Of a stretch of DNA of 64,000 nucleotides, positions 47,738 through 58,940 are shown one piece after another. This DNA comes from Termitomyces sp. T153. Lineage: Eukaryota > Basidiomycota > Agaricomycetes > Agaricales > Lyophyllaceae. The notes under the pieces are model-generated. The model ran no database searches. It saw only the letters and a list, made by a program, of their open reading frames with translations, and was not told where the DNA came from. Positions within the stretch are counted from its first letter, which is position 1. Every line of letters begins with the position of its first letter. The stretch spans positions 175,736 through 239,735 of the forward strand of contig JACKQL020000074.1 of NCBI GenBank assembly GCA_018296165.2, given 5' to 3'. Position numbers and translations under genes: made by a program.

Positions 47738-48544
47738 CTAGAGCTTGAAGAAATCACGATTGCCGCTGCGATAGGAAGTGGAACGGCGTCGGTCATCCCA
47801 GTCGTAGGTATCATCATGGTGGTCGTAGTCGTGGTGATCATCGTAATGATCATAGTCGTGATGGTCATCATGATGGTCATAGTCGTGGTGTTCATCATGG
47901 TGATCATAGTTGTGGCGTTCATCGTGGTGTGTATAATCATGGTGGTCATCGTGATGGTCATAGTCATAATGTTCATCATGGTGTTCATATTTATGGCGAT
48001 CATCATCGTGATAGTCATCGTGATGATGATCATAGACGTCGTAGTAGTCAGAACGGCCACCATCGCCACCGTCGCCGCCATTGCCACCGCGACCCCCATC
48101 ACCACCGTTACCTCCTCCACCGTACCCGCTGTTTCCACCTTTGCCCCCATCACCACCATCACCACCATCACCGCCGTTGCCACCCTCGCCACGGCGCCAG
48201 AGATGGACGTCACGGCCACCGCCGCCATCACTATCATGATCATGCCCACGACGATTGTCATGATGATCACCTTCATGTCTGCCTCCTTCGCGGTGGTTCC
48301 AGCCACCATTGCCACCATTACCACCATTACCACCATCACCGCCATCACCACCATTGCCACCGCCACCGTGAGACCAGGTTAATTTTCTCTGAGAAGATGA
48401 TAAGCATGGATTTCTCTTAGGACGTATTGACCATACCGAGACGAGAGCGGTGCCAGCACCGCTGCCAGTGGGAGCCGCCATAATTGGGAAAGTAATAGCG
48501 ACAGAGCTCAGAACAGCAGCAAGAACGAAGACGTTGAATTTCAT
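47738..48544 (-). CDS. Secreted Gly-rich and His/Asp/Tyr-rich repeat protein
   Basis: Minus-strand ORF of 268 codons. It begins with a signal peptide (MKFNVFVLAAVLSSVAITFP, cleavage likely after IMAAP). A 48-nt GTATGG...TCTCAG segment after ALVS is a likely intron with length divisible by three, so it may be spliced out or kept. The mature protein has a glycine block of GGN/GGD triplets (about residues 58-80 and 120-167), separated by a basic/His segment (REGGRHEGDHHDNRRGH), then about 90 residues built of H, D, Y and E (YDHHDDHHDYDHHDEHH). Such composition suggests a disordered, metal-binding or wall-associated protein. No known family comes to mind. The repeats are also clear at the DNA level. 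Confidence 0.75.
   Translation of the reverse strand: MKFNVFVLAAVLSSVAITFPIMAAPTGSGAGTALVSVWSIRPKRNPCLSSSQRKLTWSHGGGGNGGDGGDGGNGGNGGNGGWNHREGGRHEGDHHDNRRGHDHDSDGGGGRDVHLWRRGEGGNGGDGGDGGDGGKGGNSGYGGGGNGGDGGRGGNGGDGGDGGRSDYYDVYDHHHDDYHDDDRHKYEHHDEHYDYDHHDDHHDYTHHDERHNYDHHDEHHDYDHHDDHHDYDHYDDHHDYDHHDDTYDWDDRRRSTSYRSGNRDFFKL
47800..48020 (-). repeat. Coding minisatellite for the His/Asp/Tyr block
   Basis: Plus-strand words such as gtggtcatcgtgatggtcatagt recur in steps of about 15-30 bases with interchange of ggtcat and gatcat. They encode the YDHHDDHHD-type repeats on the minus strand. The variation is mostly synonymous or D/E changes. Confidence 0.75.
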
Positions 48545-49009
48545 TATGTAGTGACAAATGGTGGTGAATTATGTGACGAAGATGGTGAGGTCCCCACAAG
48601 ATAAATGCAGTCTCTTATAGACAGATGGGAGCGAGGCTGACCGGGATTTCTTGAGACATTGCGGAGGCTGCCCCATCATAGGGCTATAGGAATGCTTCAT
48701 CCTAGGAATCCTGACAGTTGCTTTCGGATATCAATGTCATGTTATTGGTCGATGGACTAGAGAAAAGGTAAAGAGGTGCAAACGATAGAGAGGCCAGGAC
48801 ATCGACATGCAAGTAGATAATTCTGCCTCGAAACCTTGCAATAAGGCTGAAAAGGATGTCAAACGAATCATTCAGATTGGTTTGGTACAAGTAGTTAGTG
48901 CTCCAACGGACAGAATACATGCTTACCGAGAAGCAAGTCTAGCAATGCCTCTGTTCTTACGTCGACAATGGTGAGGAATTTGGGAGGAAAGGGCGTAGTT
49001 CAACTGGAG

Positions 49010-50298
49010 CTATGTACAGCGCCGACGATATAGATATGCTTTGACGATCATTTCCTCAATTCTGAAGAGTAACGCGTGAATTCCCTCCGTAGTATGAATG
49101 ACTGAAAGTTGATCGCCTCACCTCCCTTTAACAGTGAACGTTACTCCTTGGTTCAAAATCCCTTTCAGAAGCTGCACCCAGAGACCTCGATAGAGTCCCG
49201 AGATTCCCACTATCGCATCTGATGTTCTCATTTCCTGGTGCTTGTGCGAATAGGTATCTAGGCCGTTGTATGCATCGTTTATGACCTCTTGAAGGGATGT
49301 AGCAGAGGACGCCTGGAGACGCGTCTTTGCAAGAATTAAAGGGTACAACACGCATACGGCTAGAGGATTTGTGGAATTGAGTCCCGAGAGGACAAGCGAG
49401 AGGGAGTAGAACTGACTGATAGAATTAGAAATTGCAGCACCAAAGAACGCTTGCAAAGGTGTCGGGTTAGCTTGTCCAAACGGGTTACTTTTGGTGGCGA
49501 ACCGGGATCTCCTCTCGAACAAAGCAAGGAGGCGCCTGAACAGTTGAAAGAAAGCTAGGGTTATAGATGGATTCAAGGATAGAGTTACAGTGGTTTGAAA
49601 GCCTACGAATGAACTCAGAATCAAAGTAGATGGTGGAAACCTACAAACTGACCTCGCCAGAATCCAATCAAGCCGTGTTCTTTGTATATACTCCGCGCTG
49701 CGCCTACTACGCTGTTCCTTGGAGGCCTAGCCTCGTTTTCTTCGTAACTGTCCTTATCGGCCGTTTCTTCTGCCCGTAGTCTAAGAGAAATCATGCTGAG
49801 CGGGGTAGACACAGCGCGTGATAGCACTCCAGCGATGAAGCCAAGAACGAGTTCTTCAGCCATGGACGGCTTGTGGATGGGTGAGATTCCCGCCCTCGAT
49901 GATGATCGAAACGGGACCAGACGTTTTGTGGCAAGAGACCGAAGGAAGGAGTAGACATAAAAGTATAGAAAGCTGATTATGGTTTTGTGAGATTTGAGAG
50001 GCACATTTTGTTATCCGATTGCGTACCTAGAAAGGACCATGGCCCCAGTGTCTGTTAGAATTCCACCGTACAACGCTGAGAAACCATCTCGTCGAGTGAT
50101 ATTCCGCAGGAGATATGAAGCACGATGAATCTCTTTGCGCCAAGTCCTGCTCTTGTCAGGAGGATCGAGCTGAACGCGGGTCGTGACGAGGTCAAGGGGG
50201 TATGTGAGAATGTTGGCGGATGCACTACCAATCGCACCGGAGAATGCTTGTACAAGAGGAGGAAGTGAGCTGGTCATATTGGTGCAAACCTTGCTCAA
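49010..50298 (-). CDS. Peroxisomal-type carrier of the mitochondrial carrier family (PMP47/ANT1-like)
   Basis: Four exons on the minus strand from ATG 50298 to TAG at 49010-49012; introns follow MVLSR, GFWR and TVKGR. Three repeats are visible, each with the carrier motif P-x-[DLS]: YPLDLVTTRVQ, TPLSMISLRLRAEE and YPLILAKTRLQA. The third form is typical of peroxisomal adenine-nucleotide carriers, as is the glycine-rich AFSGAIGSASANIL at the start. This would supply ATP to peroxisomes for fatty-acid activation, but exact substrate and location are inferred. A 3-hydroxyacyl-CoA dehydrogenase lies about 1.2 kb away, divergently transcribed, which fits a fatty-acid theme. Confidence 0.8.
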
Positions 50299-51477
50299 CT
50301 AGCCGGCAATTTAACGAGCCCCATCGGTGACGTCACTCAAACAGTACTCCTTTTGACACTCGAGATGTGCGCATGTGAAGAGGAGATCTGTGGAGATCTT
50401 GTTTACTGATGCATGATGCCATGGTACATCTAAGATCTGCATGAAGCGTATTATTGATTGTCAAAAGGTTGACCATTTTTTCGAGAGAGGCGGACATGGA
50501 TGAACGTGCATTGCGTTTGCCGTGCCTTTCGAGGCACGGATACAAGTGCAAAGGTTTGCGACACTGAACCAGTATATAAGATTGAGCTAGAGTTGTATCC
50601 AGACAATTGTACACGATACCGTTCGGTAAAAAAAACTTCGATGGAAGAAAAGATCCCGTTTGCAGTCAATGTAATGACGTGGTATTCTTCCAAAACACGT
50701 GATGTGGGGTTTGGCATCGGCGAGATAGGTATCTTCAAATGTAGGGACTGTCATTGATATGAACAGATCCAGTTTTTCTCACCCATGTTTTGTAGCTTCT
50801 GTATAACTCACCTTTTCGTGTTTTCAATGACGAGTGCGACACGTATTGCCCCACGATAGCTTGAATATAGGGCCAACAAGCTATGATACTGTAGCCCAGG
50901 TCAGTCTACAGAACTCATCCATATCTTGTCTGGGCGGATCCCGAGCCAACTTCTCTGCTCGAATGTCCTTGTCCCCGGAAGCACTTCCTGTACGGGCCGG
51001 AGTTACATAACACTTCAGCGCTCAGTAGTAACAGTTGCTAACGCTTCAGCTTGGTTTGAATTCGGTTTGTCTTCATGTCCACCTGTCGTTACTGGTCAGC
51101 TTGTATGCTATGCAAATGTAAATAATTCCCCTGTCTGACTGAGACTGATTGAACTTCCTTACCTGCATCTCAAGAGGTCTGACAACTTCACCGTCATTCA
51201 ACCTAGCAGTTTTCTGACTGTGAAAACGTGACTTGAGAAACGATATGTAAATCACGACAACTTGACAAAAAGACATCGTTGATACGGAGTGATGACCGAG
51301 GAACAAGATGAAAGCGCATGCCTGCGGACACGGGTCGGTGCAAGTTGGCATCAACCCCGTGGGGCACCTATTTTTGTTGTTGATTGACAAATAATTGACA
51401 TCGTTATCACATGTCCAGTCGTTCAACGTTAAACTCGGAACCTACACGCCTCTCATTCTTTTTCTCCTTTGCGCAAC
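50299..51477. other. Divergent intergenic region between the carrier and the dehydrogenase
   Basis: No gene is supported; ORFs here are short and unlike any family. It should contain promoters of both flanking genes. Confidence 0.45.
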
Positions 51478-52860
51478 ATGTCGTCTATCATCGCGCACGG
51501 AATTCGTACACTCGGTGTCGTCGGGGCTGGCCAAATGGGGACTGGCATCGCATTGGTCGCAGTTCTTCGTGCCAAAGTACCGGTTCTGCTTCACGACAGG
51601 TCTCCCGAACAAGTGAAGAAGGGGCTATCGTTGGTAGACAAACTGCTTGCGAAAGATGTGGGGAAAGGACGCCTTACTAGTGATCAGGCTAAGGAGGCCA
51701 TGGACCGCATTAATGTTGTAGGTGACATGAAGAGTTTGAGAGACGTTGACATGGTCGTCGAGGCAAGCGTTTGATGTACTCTTAGGCTGCACTGTCTTGT
51801 TAATTGTCTCCTGTGTATCTAGGCTGTATCAGAGAATCTATCCCTCAAGCAGTCGATATTTGCATCTTTTGCAAAAGAACTAAGGCCGGATGCTATTCTT
51901 GCCACCAATACCAGTTCGATCAGTATTACCAAAATTGCAGCGTCTGCTATCCCTGTCGGTGTTAGTGCCACAAGTGATCCCGGAAAGCAGAGCGCAGGAC
52001 GCGTTGTTGGTATTCGAATTGTCTTGTCAGTTACTGTAAAGACCTCTAACATGTGGATTTTTGCAAGGTCTCCATTTCTTCAATCCTGTTCCTGTTATGG
52101 TAACCTCTCTAGTTATCTTGAGTGACCATAGCTGATCTGTGTTTCTCCATTCAGAAACTAGTTGAATTGATTTCAGCTCTCCAAACTACCACTGATACTC
52201 TCGATCGAGCTCGTGCTTTTGCCGTTGCTTGCGGAAAAGGTTCGTCGCCTTCATGATATGTTTTCATTTTCGATTGAAAGGTTCTTCGCGTCATCTAGAA
52301 GTGACAGTGTCCAAAGATGTGCCAGGATTTGTTTCTAACGCACTCTTGATGCCTTTCATTAACGAGGTATATTCTAAATCAAATTAACAGTCATAGGAGA
52401 CTAAGCACAGCTCAGGCCATTATGTGTCTAGAGAAGGTTCATCTTGTTCGAAAACATATTTCCGGAAAAAATTGCTCACATTTCTTATCAGGGTATAGCT
52501 ACGCGTGAAAATATCGACACTACTTTGAAGTTGGGCATGAATCACCCCATGGGTCCATTACAGCTAGGTAGGGAGGAGTCTCTCACCCAGTCAGGAGTCA
52601 CTCGCTTACGTGGTGTTTTTCCTCTAGCCGATTTGTACGTTAATTTGACCTGTGATGGCACGCTTTCCCCTCAAGGATGACTTTGCTTCATTTTGGGTAG
52701 TATTGGTCTAGACACTTGTTTGGCGATTCAGCAAACACTTTACGAGGGAACGCGAGATTCCAAATATCGTCCTAGTGTTCTTTTAGAGCGTATGGTGGAT
52801 GCTCAGTGGCTGGGTAAAAAGAACGGGAAGGGATTCTATGAATACGACATTAACGCATAG
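51478..52860 (+). CDS. 3-Hydroxyacyl-CoA dehydrogenase (3-hydroxybutyryl-CoA dehydrogenase type)
   Basis: About nine small exons from ATG 51478 to TAG 52858-52860. The NAD-binding Rossmann motif [16 protein letters not shown] starts at residue 11. Later come [27 protein letters not shown] (catalytic-site His region), [47 protein letters not shown] and finally [12 protein letters not shown], all standard for short-chain 3-hydroxyacyl-CoA dehydrogenases. It oxidises L-3-hydroxyacyl-CoA with NAD in beta-oxidation. The first intron has a GC donor (gcaagc at 51763) and a normal AG acceptor. I see no targeting signal that clearly decides between peroxisome, mitochondrion and cytosol. Confidence 0.9.
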
Positions 52861-53598
52861 ATAGAGGTCGGGCCGGATCTAATACATCCTCGTAAAATTC
52901 TCACGATCATGGCGTCTAGCGAGATCGAGAAGAGTGAAGAGTGCGCTTTCCTCATGAGCACCGTAGACCAATCGACTCCACTTGGAAATGGATGCTACCC
53001 TTGGTCTCAAACCGGAGACCATGGCTACCAGATGCCGATACTCGGAATCTTAACTGTATCGTTATTGATGAAAACCCCTATATTTAGGACTTTGTTCTTA
53101 TCACTTCTGTCTTGCCCAGCACCCCGATCACTTTGTTGCTCAGCAAAATCCGTTACGAAAAGTTGGATACTAGCCCAGCCCTCCTCATACCGGAAATTCA
53201 CCTCTGGTGATCAATCAGGGATATTCCGGCCGATCTCTCGGATTTCGACATGCAGAAGTCTTTGGCCGACCTCTCGTTTCCGGACGTTGATAAGGGGGCC
53301 GAACTGAGGAACGAAGACGCGGAGTGAGACGAGTTCCGAACCTATGTGTCTGCACATTATGCTGCGCAGCAAGGTGGATACAGGTGAGAACTGTTACAGT
53401 CCTTTCTGGGCCCTATGGATGTTGACTTCCGATCTCTATACTAGATAGCTCGCCAGAATAAGCGCAAACGCGAAGACGATGAAGCTGTCAACTAGCTTGG
53501 GGTCAAATGTCGAAAATTGCCGCCCTCGAATATGAGTGACTCCGCCATATTCCATGGTATTGTAGGGCCAGTCCCTCTCGCCTTACACCACCCTGTTT

Positions 53599-54590
53599 TT
53601 GGAATGTCTTTCTGCGCTTGCGTCGTGTGCCTGTGACTGGTACAACATTGAAGCTGAGCAGAGAGACGCCATCGCCGATATTCTTCAGCAACACCTGGGT
53701 TTTCAACTTCACGGGGAGAAGGTCGCCGAAACTGAAGACATGACAGACGGAAATCTTCCGGTTTTCATTTATGCCGGGTCTAGGTCTAGTTCGCGAATGC
53801 AAAAATGAGAAAGGAAGTGGAATTAATCCTCCACTGTCATGCAATGCGCTGAAAGCCTGTTCGACATGTGAGACATGTTTCGGTGCGTACTGATGGTTGG
53901 TATGGGTATGTTCGCGTTTTTATCGGCATTCATTTGCTCATGGATACATAGGGTCACAAATTGCCTTCCTCGGCGTTGTTTGGGATGGAGAGCGTTTCAG
54001 GGTCGAGCCCCTCAAGGGGGGTCTTGATCTAATTACCAACTGCAGACAGAAACGGCAATGGCATGAGATAGCGTTTTTTTGGATGCATTGATGGAGGTGG
54101 TCGAGCGCATTAGAAATCACTATGACTCAGTCAAAGCTACACGATCTTGGGACGATTGCCGCCGACAATTCCCATTTCTATCATCATATTACGACGACGG
54201 AAAAGAATCCATCTCACGTATGATCAACTGCTTCACGGAGACGCTGTTCTTCTCCACCACTGTCAATGTTTCTGACTCTGAAGCTGAAGGCTGTATCATC
54301 AAGTTTACCAACCATTACTCATCAGCGGCGCACGACCACCCAAGTCAACTTTGCACCAAGGAGACGAGCTTGCATCACCATTTCTGAAAATTGGACTGCG
54401 ATAGTGATGTATAAATTGGATTTTCCACCCCTCTCTAATCTTGACTCATTGCCAAAAGAGTAGTGGGATGAGGTACAACACAAGGTACAAAACATCGTTC
54501 GAAAACTGCATGAAGGTGGGTTCGTTCACGGTGACATCCGAAGTACCAATCTTCTCGTCGATCCTGAATCTCTTTGATATGTCTCAGGTT
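53599..54590 (+). pseudogene. Decayed kinase-like gene of a basidiomycete-expanded family
   Basis: Pieces in shifting frames match the order of a common basidiomycete protein with a C-terminal kinase-like domain: GNLPVFIYAGS, then FLGVVWDGERFRVEPL, VERIRNHYDSV, FPFLSSYYDDGKE, CIIKFTNHYSSAAH, and a catalytic-loop equivalent LHEGGFVHGDIRSTNLLVDPE followed by a stop. Stops and frame changes between the pieces are too many for normal introns. The region just upstream (52909-53307) may be its N-terminus but is not recognisable. It differs from the K1-K4 family. Confidence 0.55.
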
Positions 54591-54825
54591 TCCATGTATG
54601 CTCCAATTCAGGTTTATTCAACTTTGGTTCGGGGTGGTGCATTGACATGAGCTGAGCTTTCGGTATGGGGTCTCAGCCTCTCGGTTGGTTTGAATTTTCT
54701 TGCTCTACTGATAAGCACTGTATTTTTTATATCCAACTCTGAGGTGAAAAGTTTGGTTGTGTAAAAATAGAAACAGAAAACCACATTAGGAAGGCTTCAA
54801 AACAAATTGAAATCCGAGACCAGAT

Positions 54826-55778
54826 TTAAGGATATAGTGCAGCTTTCTTAATCACTTCCCCCTCTTCCGAAGACGAACTCGCAGAGTCCTCATGCAGCAC
54901 TTTCAATGAGTCCGTCTCGATTAGCGTCCTGTAAACGTCGACTTTAGTCCTCCAAGGCGTGCTTCAAACACAAGAGATCAGATCTCACAACGATTATCTG
55001 AACACTCTGAAAGAACATGAAAGCATCGTCCAAGTAGAGCTGTGCTGCTACTTCCAGGGCTATTGGCGACCTCTCAGTCTTCTTCAACGAGTTGATTTTC
55101 TGTTTTTGTGAAGTGAGGCTTTCAAGGGAGCATAAGACTCATGGTCAGTGTAAGTACATTAACAAGTGAAGACCTCTCACCTCTCGCACTTTACTGTGAA
55201 ATACTCCATCTCAGATATTGTCAAATTCTGTAACCCGTCGATATGATTCATCGCGGTAATGGCCATTTCTTCAGCAACCATGATGATATTATGTACTGGA
55301 TCATTCTTTGCGAAGTTAGGCGAACTGAGAATGTATACCTTCGGCTTTCCTTCCGCCTCGTCAGGAGGCAAAGTAAATCTGAGAGAACCATCTATCGACA
55401 GTGAACTCGAAGTTAAGGGGTCCTGTAAAAGCAAATCAAAGATAATGATCACCTTTCAAATGATCAAGATTGATCTCAAAAGAGTCCGTTCCCTATAACT
55501 AGTAAATAGGTGAAATTCGTCCATTGAATATGGGATATTCACCTCTGCTGTATCTTCACTCTCCTCTGGAATGGTTACTGAAGTTGTCTCATCCTTTCGA
55601 AACTCAAGAGAGAGTTTTTCAGATCTCCGACATAGTCTGGAAGGAAAGGGTGTCAAGAAATTTATTTAGAATGATTCAGAAAAAAGCATGTAGCTTACTC
55701 TTCGTAGCGGGCGAGCAGAATATCAGCGACCTCTGAATCCCCACTGTCGCGTAATCTCCGGATTGCATCGTCTGTTTT
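54826..55778 (-). CDS. Unrecognised protein gene, 5' end unresolved
   Basis: Minus-strand exons with good splice sites: 55778-55699 (TDDAIRRLRDSGDSEVADIL), 55636-55543 (LCRRSEKLSLEFRKDE), then an exon with DGSLRFTLPPDEAEG and ILSSPNFAKNDPVHNI, and later exons with KINSLKKTERSP and a C-terminus DSASSSSEEGEVIKKAALYP ending at TAA 54826-54828. The first coding exon was not found, and the junction around 55,543-55,424 is uncertain. The protein is helical and charged. Its LRFTLPP and SSPNF segments faintly resemble the C-terminal block of P1 and P2 (LRFVLPP, SLPNF), which may be chance. Function unknown. Confidence 0.45.
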
Positions 55779-56800
55779 CTGTTGAGGTCACTCGTATTTC
55801 CTCCCGGCGACCCCCTATGGTTGAATGCACAAGTTCATGAATGGGTGAGATAAATGTGGATATTATGGCGGTTTATAATAGCCAAAGGCAGTAAAAGAAT
55901 GATTTATCGTGTGGATGAGGAAGGAGCTTATAAGACCAGCACAACTTTTCACACATGTCAAACCGATAGCATGGCAATTGTTCTCAGGTAGGACCTTCTG
56001 AATCCATGGTTACTTTGTTTCAGAATAACAGTGGCATATCCAGATCTCATGGGATGCAACAGAGATTGCCACATATCTTTGGAAGTGTATAGAAGAACAA
56101 GACAAAAACCCCATGTGTAAGCCGGTGTCGATTGTACTTTATCCATAAGCAAGAGCGTAAGCGAATAGGCAAAGAGAACTTGGTGTCATGATACATACAA
56201 AGTACATACAAAGTCATACGATACAATTACTTGCTTGTACATATGTACTTGCCTGACCCTGGCTCCGATATGCCAATCTTTTGTTACTCATCGCGTGCTA
56301 CTAGTTGTACCAGACTTCTCCAAATGTGCAGGTACATATGTAGTATAATCGTTATCAATTTTTTTTGTTGCGAGAAAGGGTGAAACAGCATGGGTACTGG
56401 CCACATCACCGTAACTATTATTCGGACATCGCGACAGTTAGAATTTGATTGTTTCATGAACCAAGACGGTCGTTTCAGTGGCTGGTTGGGGTAGTAAACA
56501 CCTCGAAGCATCTTCGGTGTCTTGGTCCCTGCTAGTGAGTGCAATAAGTGATACAGCCTTTTGAAACTCTGCGACCCAAAAGTGATACATAGGCTTCAAC
56601 ATGGACATTCAAGACATGTGACAGAATATGAGTCGACGGATATTCATCGGAACTAGCCTGGTTTGCACTAAAGATCGAGATCAGAAAGGCTTCTTAAACC
56701 TCGTCTATTAAAGTAATTTGAGAGGAGACTCTAAGCAATGTAAACGACCAGAGTAAGTAGTACCTAATCACACAAGTATGCTGATAAGTACACTGACATA
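55779..56800. other. Interval without a recognisable gene
   Basis: No ORF is convincing. The 5' part of the 54,826-55,778 gene may lie here. A short direct repeat (acatacaaag twice) is at about 56,192-56,215. Confidence 0.4.
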
Positions 56801-58143
56801 TCAAGCATTGGGTATAGCAGGAACACCCTGAATCCTGTATATCCATGGCGTGGTCCAGTGCTTGACCTTCCTGAAAATACGAAAATCTTCATCGACATTG
56901 AGAACTGGAGAACGGAGCTGTTTATCGTCGAGTTTTTTGACGATGTCTTCGAAGCGAGAGACAACGTCAGACATGGATGGTCTTTTTCGGGGGTCCGAGT
57001 TGGTCATATCATTTATCAGTCCCCTCATGAAATCGAAGCCTTTCTTTGCTTTCTCAAGAATCTCCCGACCCTATAGAATGATTACTGAGTGAGAGCATAT
57101 AGAGTATTACAAAGCGTACATCAAGATAATCCTCCCTAATACAGTTGCCTATACAGTAAACATCTACGGCAAAAGGATCACAAGGGGGGGCATTAGGAAG
57201 GAAAAACTCAGGAACCGACTTGTCTCCACCCCAAGGAGGCTGCCTGAGGTAGGGTAAATCTTCGGGACGATAGACTCCAGATAAATCAAAATCTATGAGG
57301 TAGTACTTCACCGGTTTCTTCGTACGAGAGGAAGAGGTTGATACCGGTCCTCGATAGTCAAGTCGCATGAATCGCTGCGCAGGGTGCGGCGGTACGTTAA
57401 ATAGTGACACCGTTCCTGCAAGGAAATTGTCCGTTTTACAGTCCCTGAAGAGAAGAGTAAAATTGACACTAGCAGTTTTATACACATGACATTCCATCGT
57501 ACCCGTGAACAACGTTGTTCTCGTGCATAAATTGTAAGCCCTGGTGGACAAGTCAGCCGGTAAATAACAAAGGTCAGCGTGACAAGACGATCACCTCAAA
57601 GATCTGCCTGAAATAGTCAACGACCTCACCGATAGTTTGAAAGGATGGATAGTTCGTTTCAAGTAGATATGGCATAACGATAAACGCTATCCGGGAACCT
57701 TCCTGCGGGTCGATGACCTCTAGAAATGGCACACAATGATTCTTGGGATGTGTTGCCAACGCTCCAGAGGAAAATTTTGTGCCAATCCAAATTTCGTGTT
57801 CCTTGGTATCGATACTGACGTCCTTCAACACAACAAGGGTTCCATCGTTACGGGTTGCATCTAGAACTTGACCATGCTTTCGAAAGAGATGTATACCTTC
57901 GGCTGTTCTCTGCTGAAGAGTGACAAGACTTACTCGATTGTACTGGCCATCTTCAAAATGTATAGAGCTTTCGGATGCATTCTTTTTCTTCTTCCAAGAT
58001 GGCACCCTGTTGGGATTATAACGGTCTCGTAGTGTATAACCATGCTTCTTGAGGAATTGATAGTGATCGCGCCAGAAGATTTCTCGTGGAGAGAGGTCTC
58101 CAAGTTCGAAGCCTTCCTTGAGTGGGGATTCGTGAGGGGACAT
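56801..58143 (-). CDS. Kinase-like protein K4 (HGD/DFD variant)
   Basis: Exons on the minus strand: 58143-57934, 57876-57595, 57540-57503, 57444-57120 and 57070-56801, about 374 residues. It has the same exon layout as K1-K3, including the 38-nt exon that ends in HG. Motifs: EIFWRDHYQFLKKHGYTL, LVVLKDVS (ATP-binding Lys), KNHCVPFLEV, MPYLLETNYPSF, HGDCKTDNFL, IDFDLSGVYR, PPWGGDKSVPEF, DPFAVDVYCIGN and RKRPSMSDVV. The first intron (57933-57877) is 57 nt without a stop, so the reading frame stays open if it is retained. It is a dispersed member of the family at 15-24 kb, with no clear P-type partner next to it. Confidence 0.8.
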
Positions 58144-58940
58144 TGCAATGGAATAGGAGAGGCGCGACCTTCGAAAACAATAGTTACTGTATCAGTCTCG
58201 TATCAGTTCTTCATGTTTTTGGACAGCAAGGCCGGCCATTGTTGTAAAAAGTTACCATATGTAGCTGGATCTTAACAGCGTGGAACTTTTCAGGTCCATT
58301 CTGATTAGAATTTGATGTGGGTCCAAGATCCGTAGCCACATCATCGAAACGAGTCAACGCATTATAAGCAATGACATTCTCTGCTCTTCTTACTCAGGTT
58401 GAAACAAATTCGCTTTGTTCTTGAAGGGGGTTGGAAAAAACGGTGTTGATCGCTGAGTCCTTTTTCCTTTATTTTGCATGGTTACATTGTAGAAGCTCTC
58501 TGACTGCTGAGCACTTTATCATTAAAAAGCAATCGATCGAACATCACCATAATCAAATCTTCCTTAGTTCCCTCAATGGTTGTTTTCGAAACCTTCGTCG
58601 CAGCGACTATAACCTCCTTTTTGTCCTCGATTATTTCTCGTCCGCTTAAGAAATAAATCATCCAAGATTAGAATGCCTCTGACGGACGCAAAAAGGGCTG
58701 TAAACGTCAGCTATGGAAAGCCTTGGGTCGGCTCAACAAATACTTGACCGTAAAGTATATGATACTCTTTTTCTAGATTGGGAAAAGTTAGTTATCCTTC
58801 TCCTTTGCTCTCCCAGTACTTTCATGATTGTTGATTTAATGCTATCAATTCCATAGTATGGATGATGATGTTTCATTTTATTTACTTTAAGACCTATTTT
58901 ACACTTGAACAATCATGTCCTATGTCCTGCAGTATAGTAA
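58144..58940. other. Intergenic region, host composition
   Basis: No gene is seen. CpG-containing host sequence continues to about 58,900 and then gives way to CpG-poor repeat DNA. Confidence 0.5.

Noticed and set aside
47675..48382. Long plus-strand V/I/M-rich ORF
   Set aside because: It is the complement of the coding minisatellite and has no signal or conserved segment. The minus strand has a signal peptide and a plausible intron.
53503..53844. 113-codon minus ORF
   Set aside because: It overlaps the decayed kinase-like gene, whose plus-strand blocks are recognisable; the minus frame is not.
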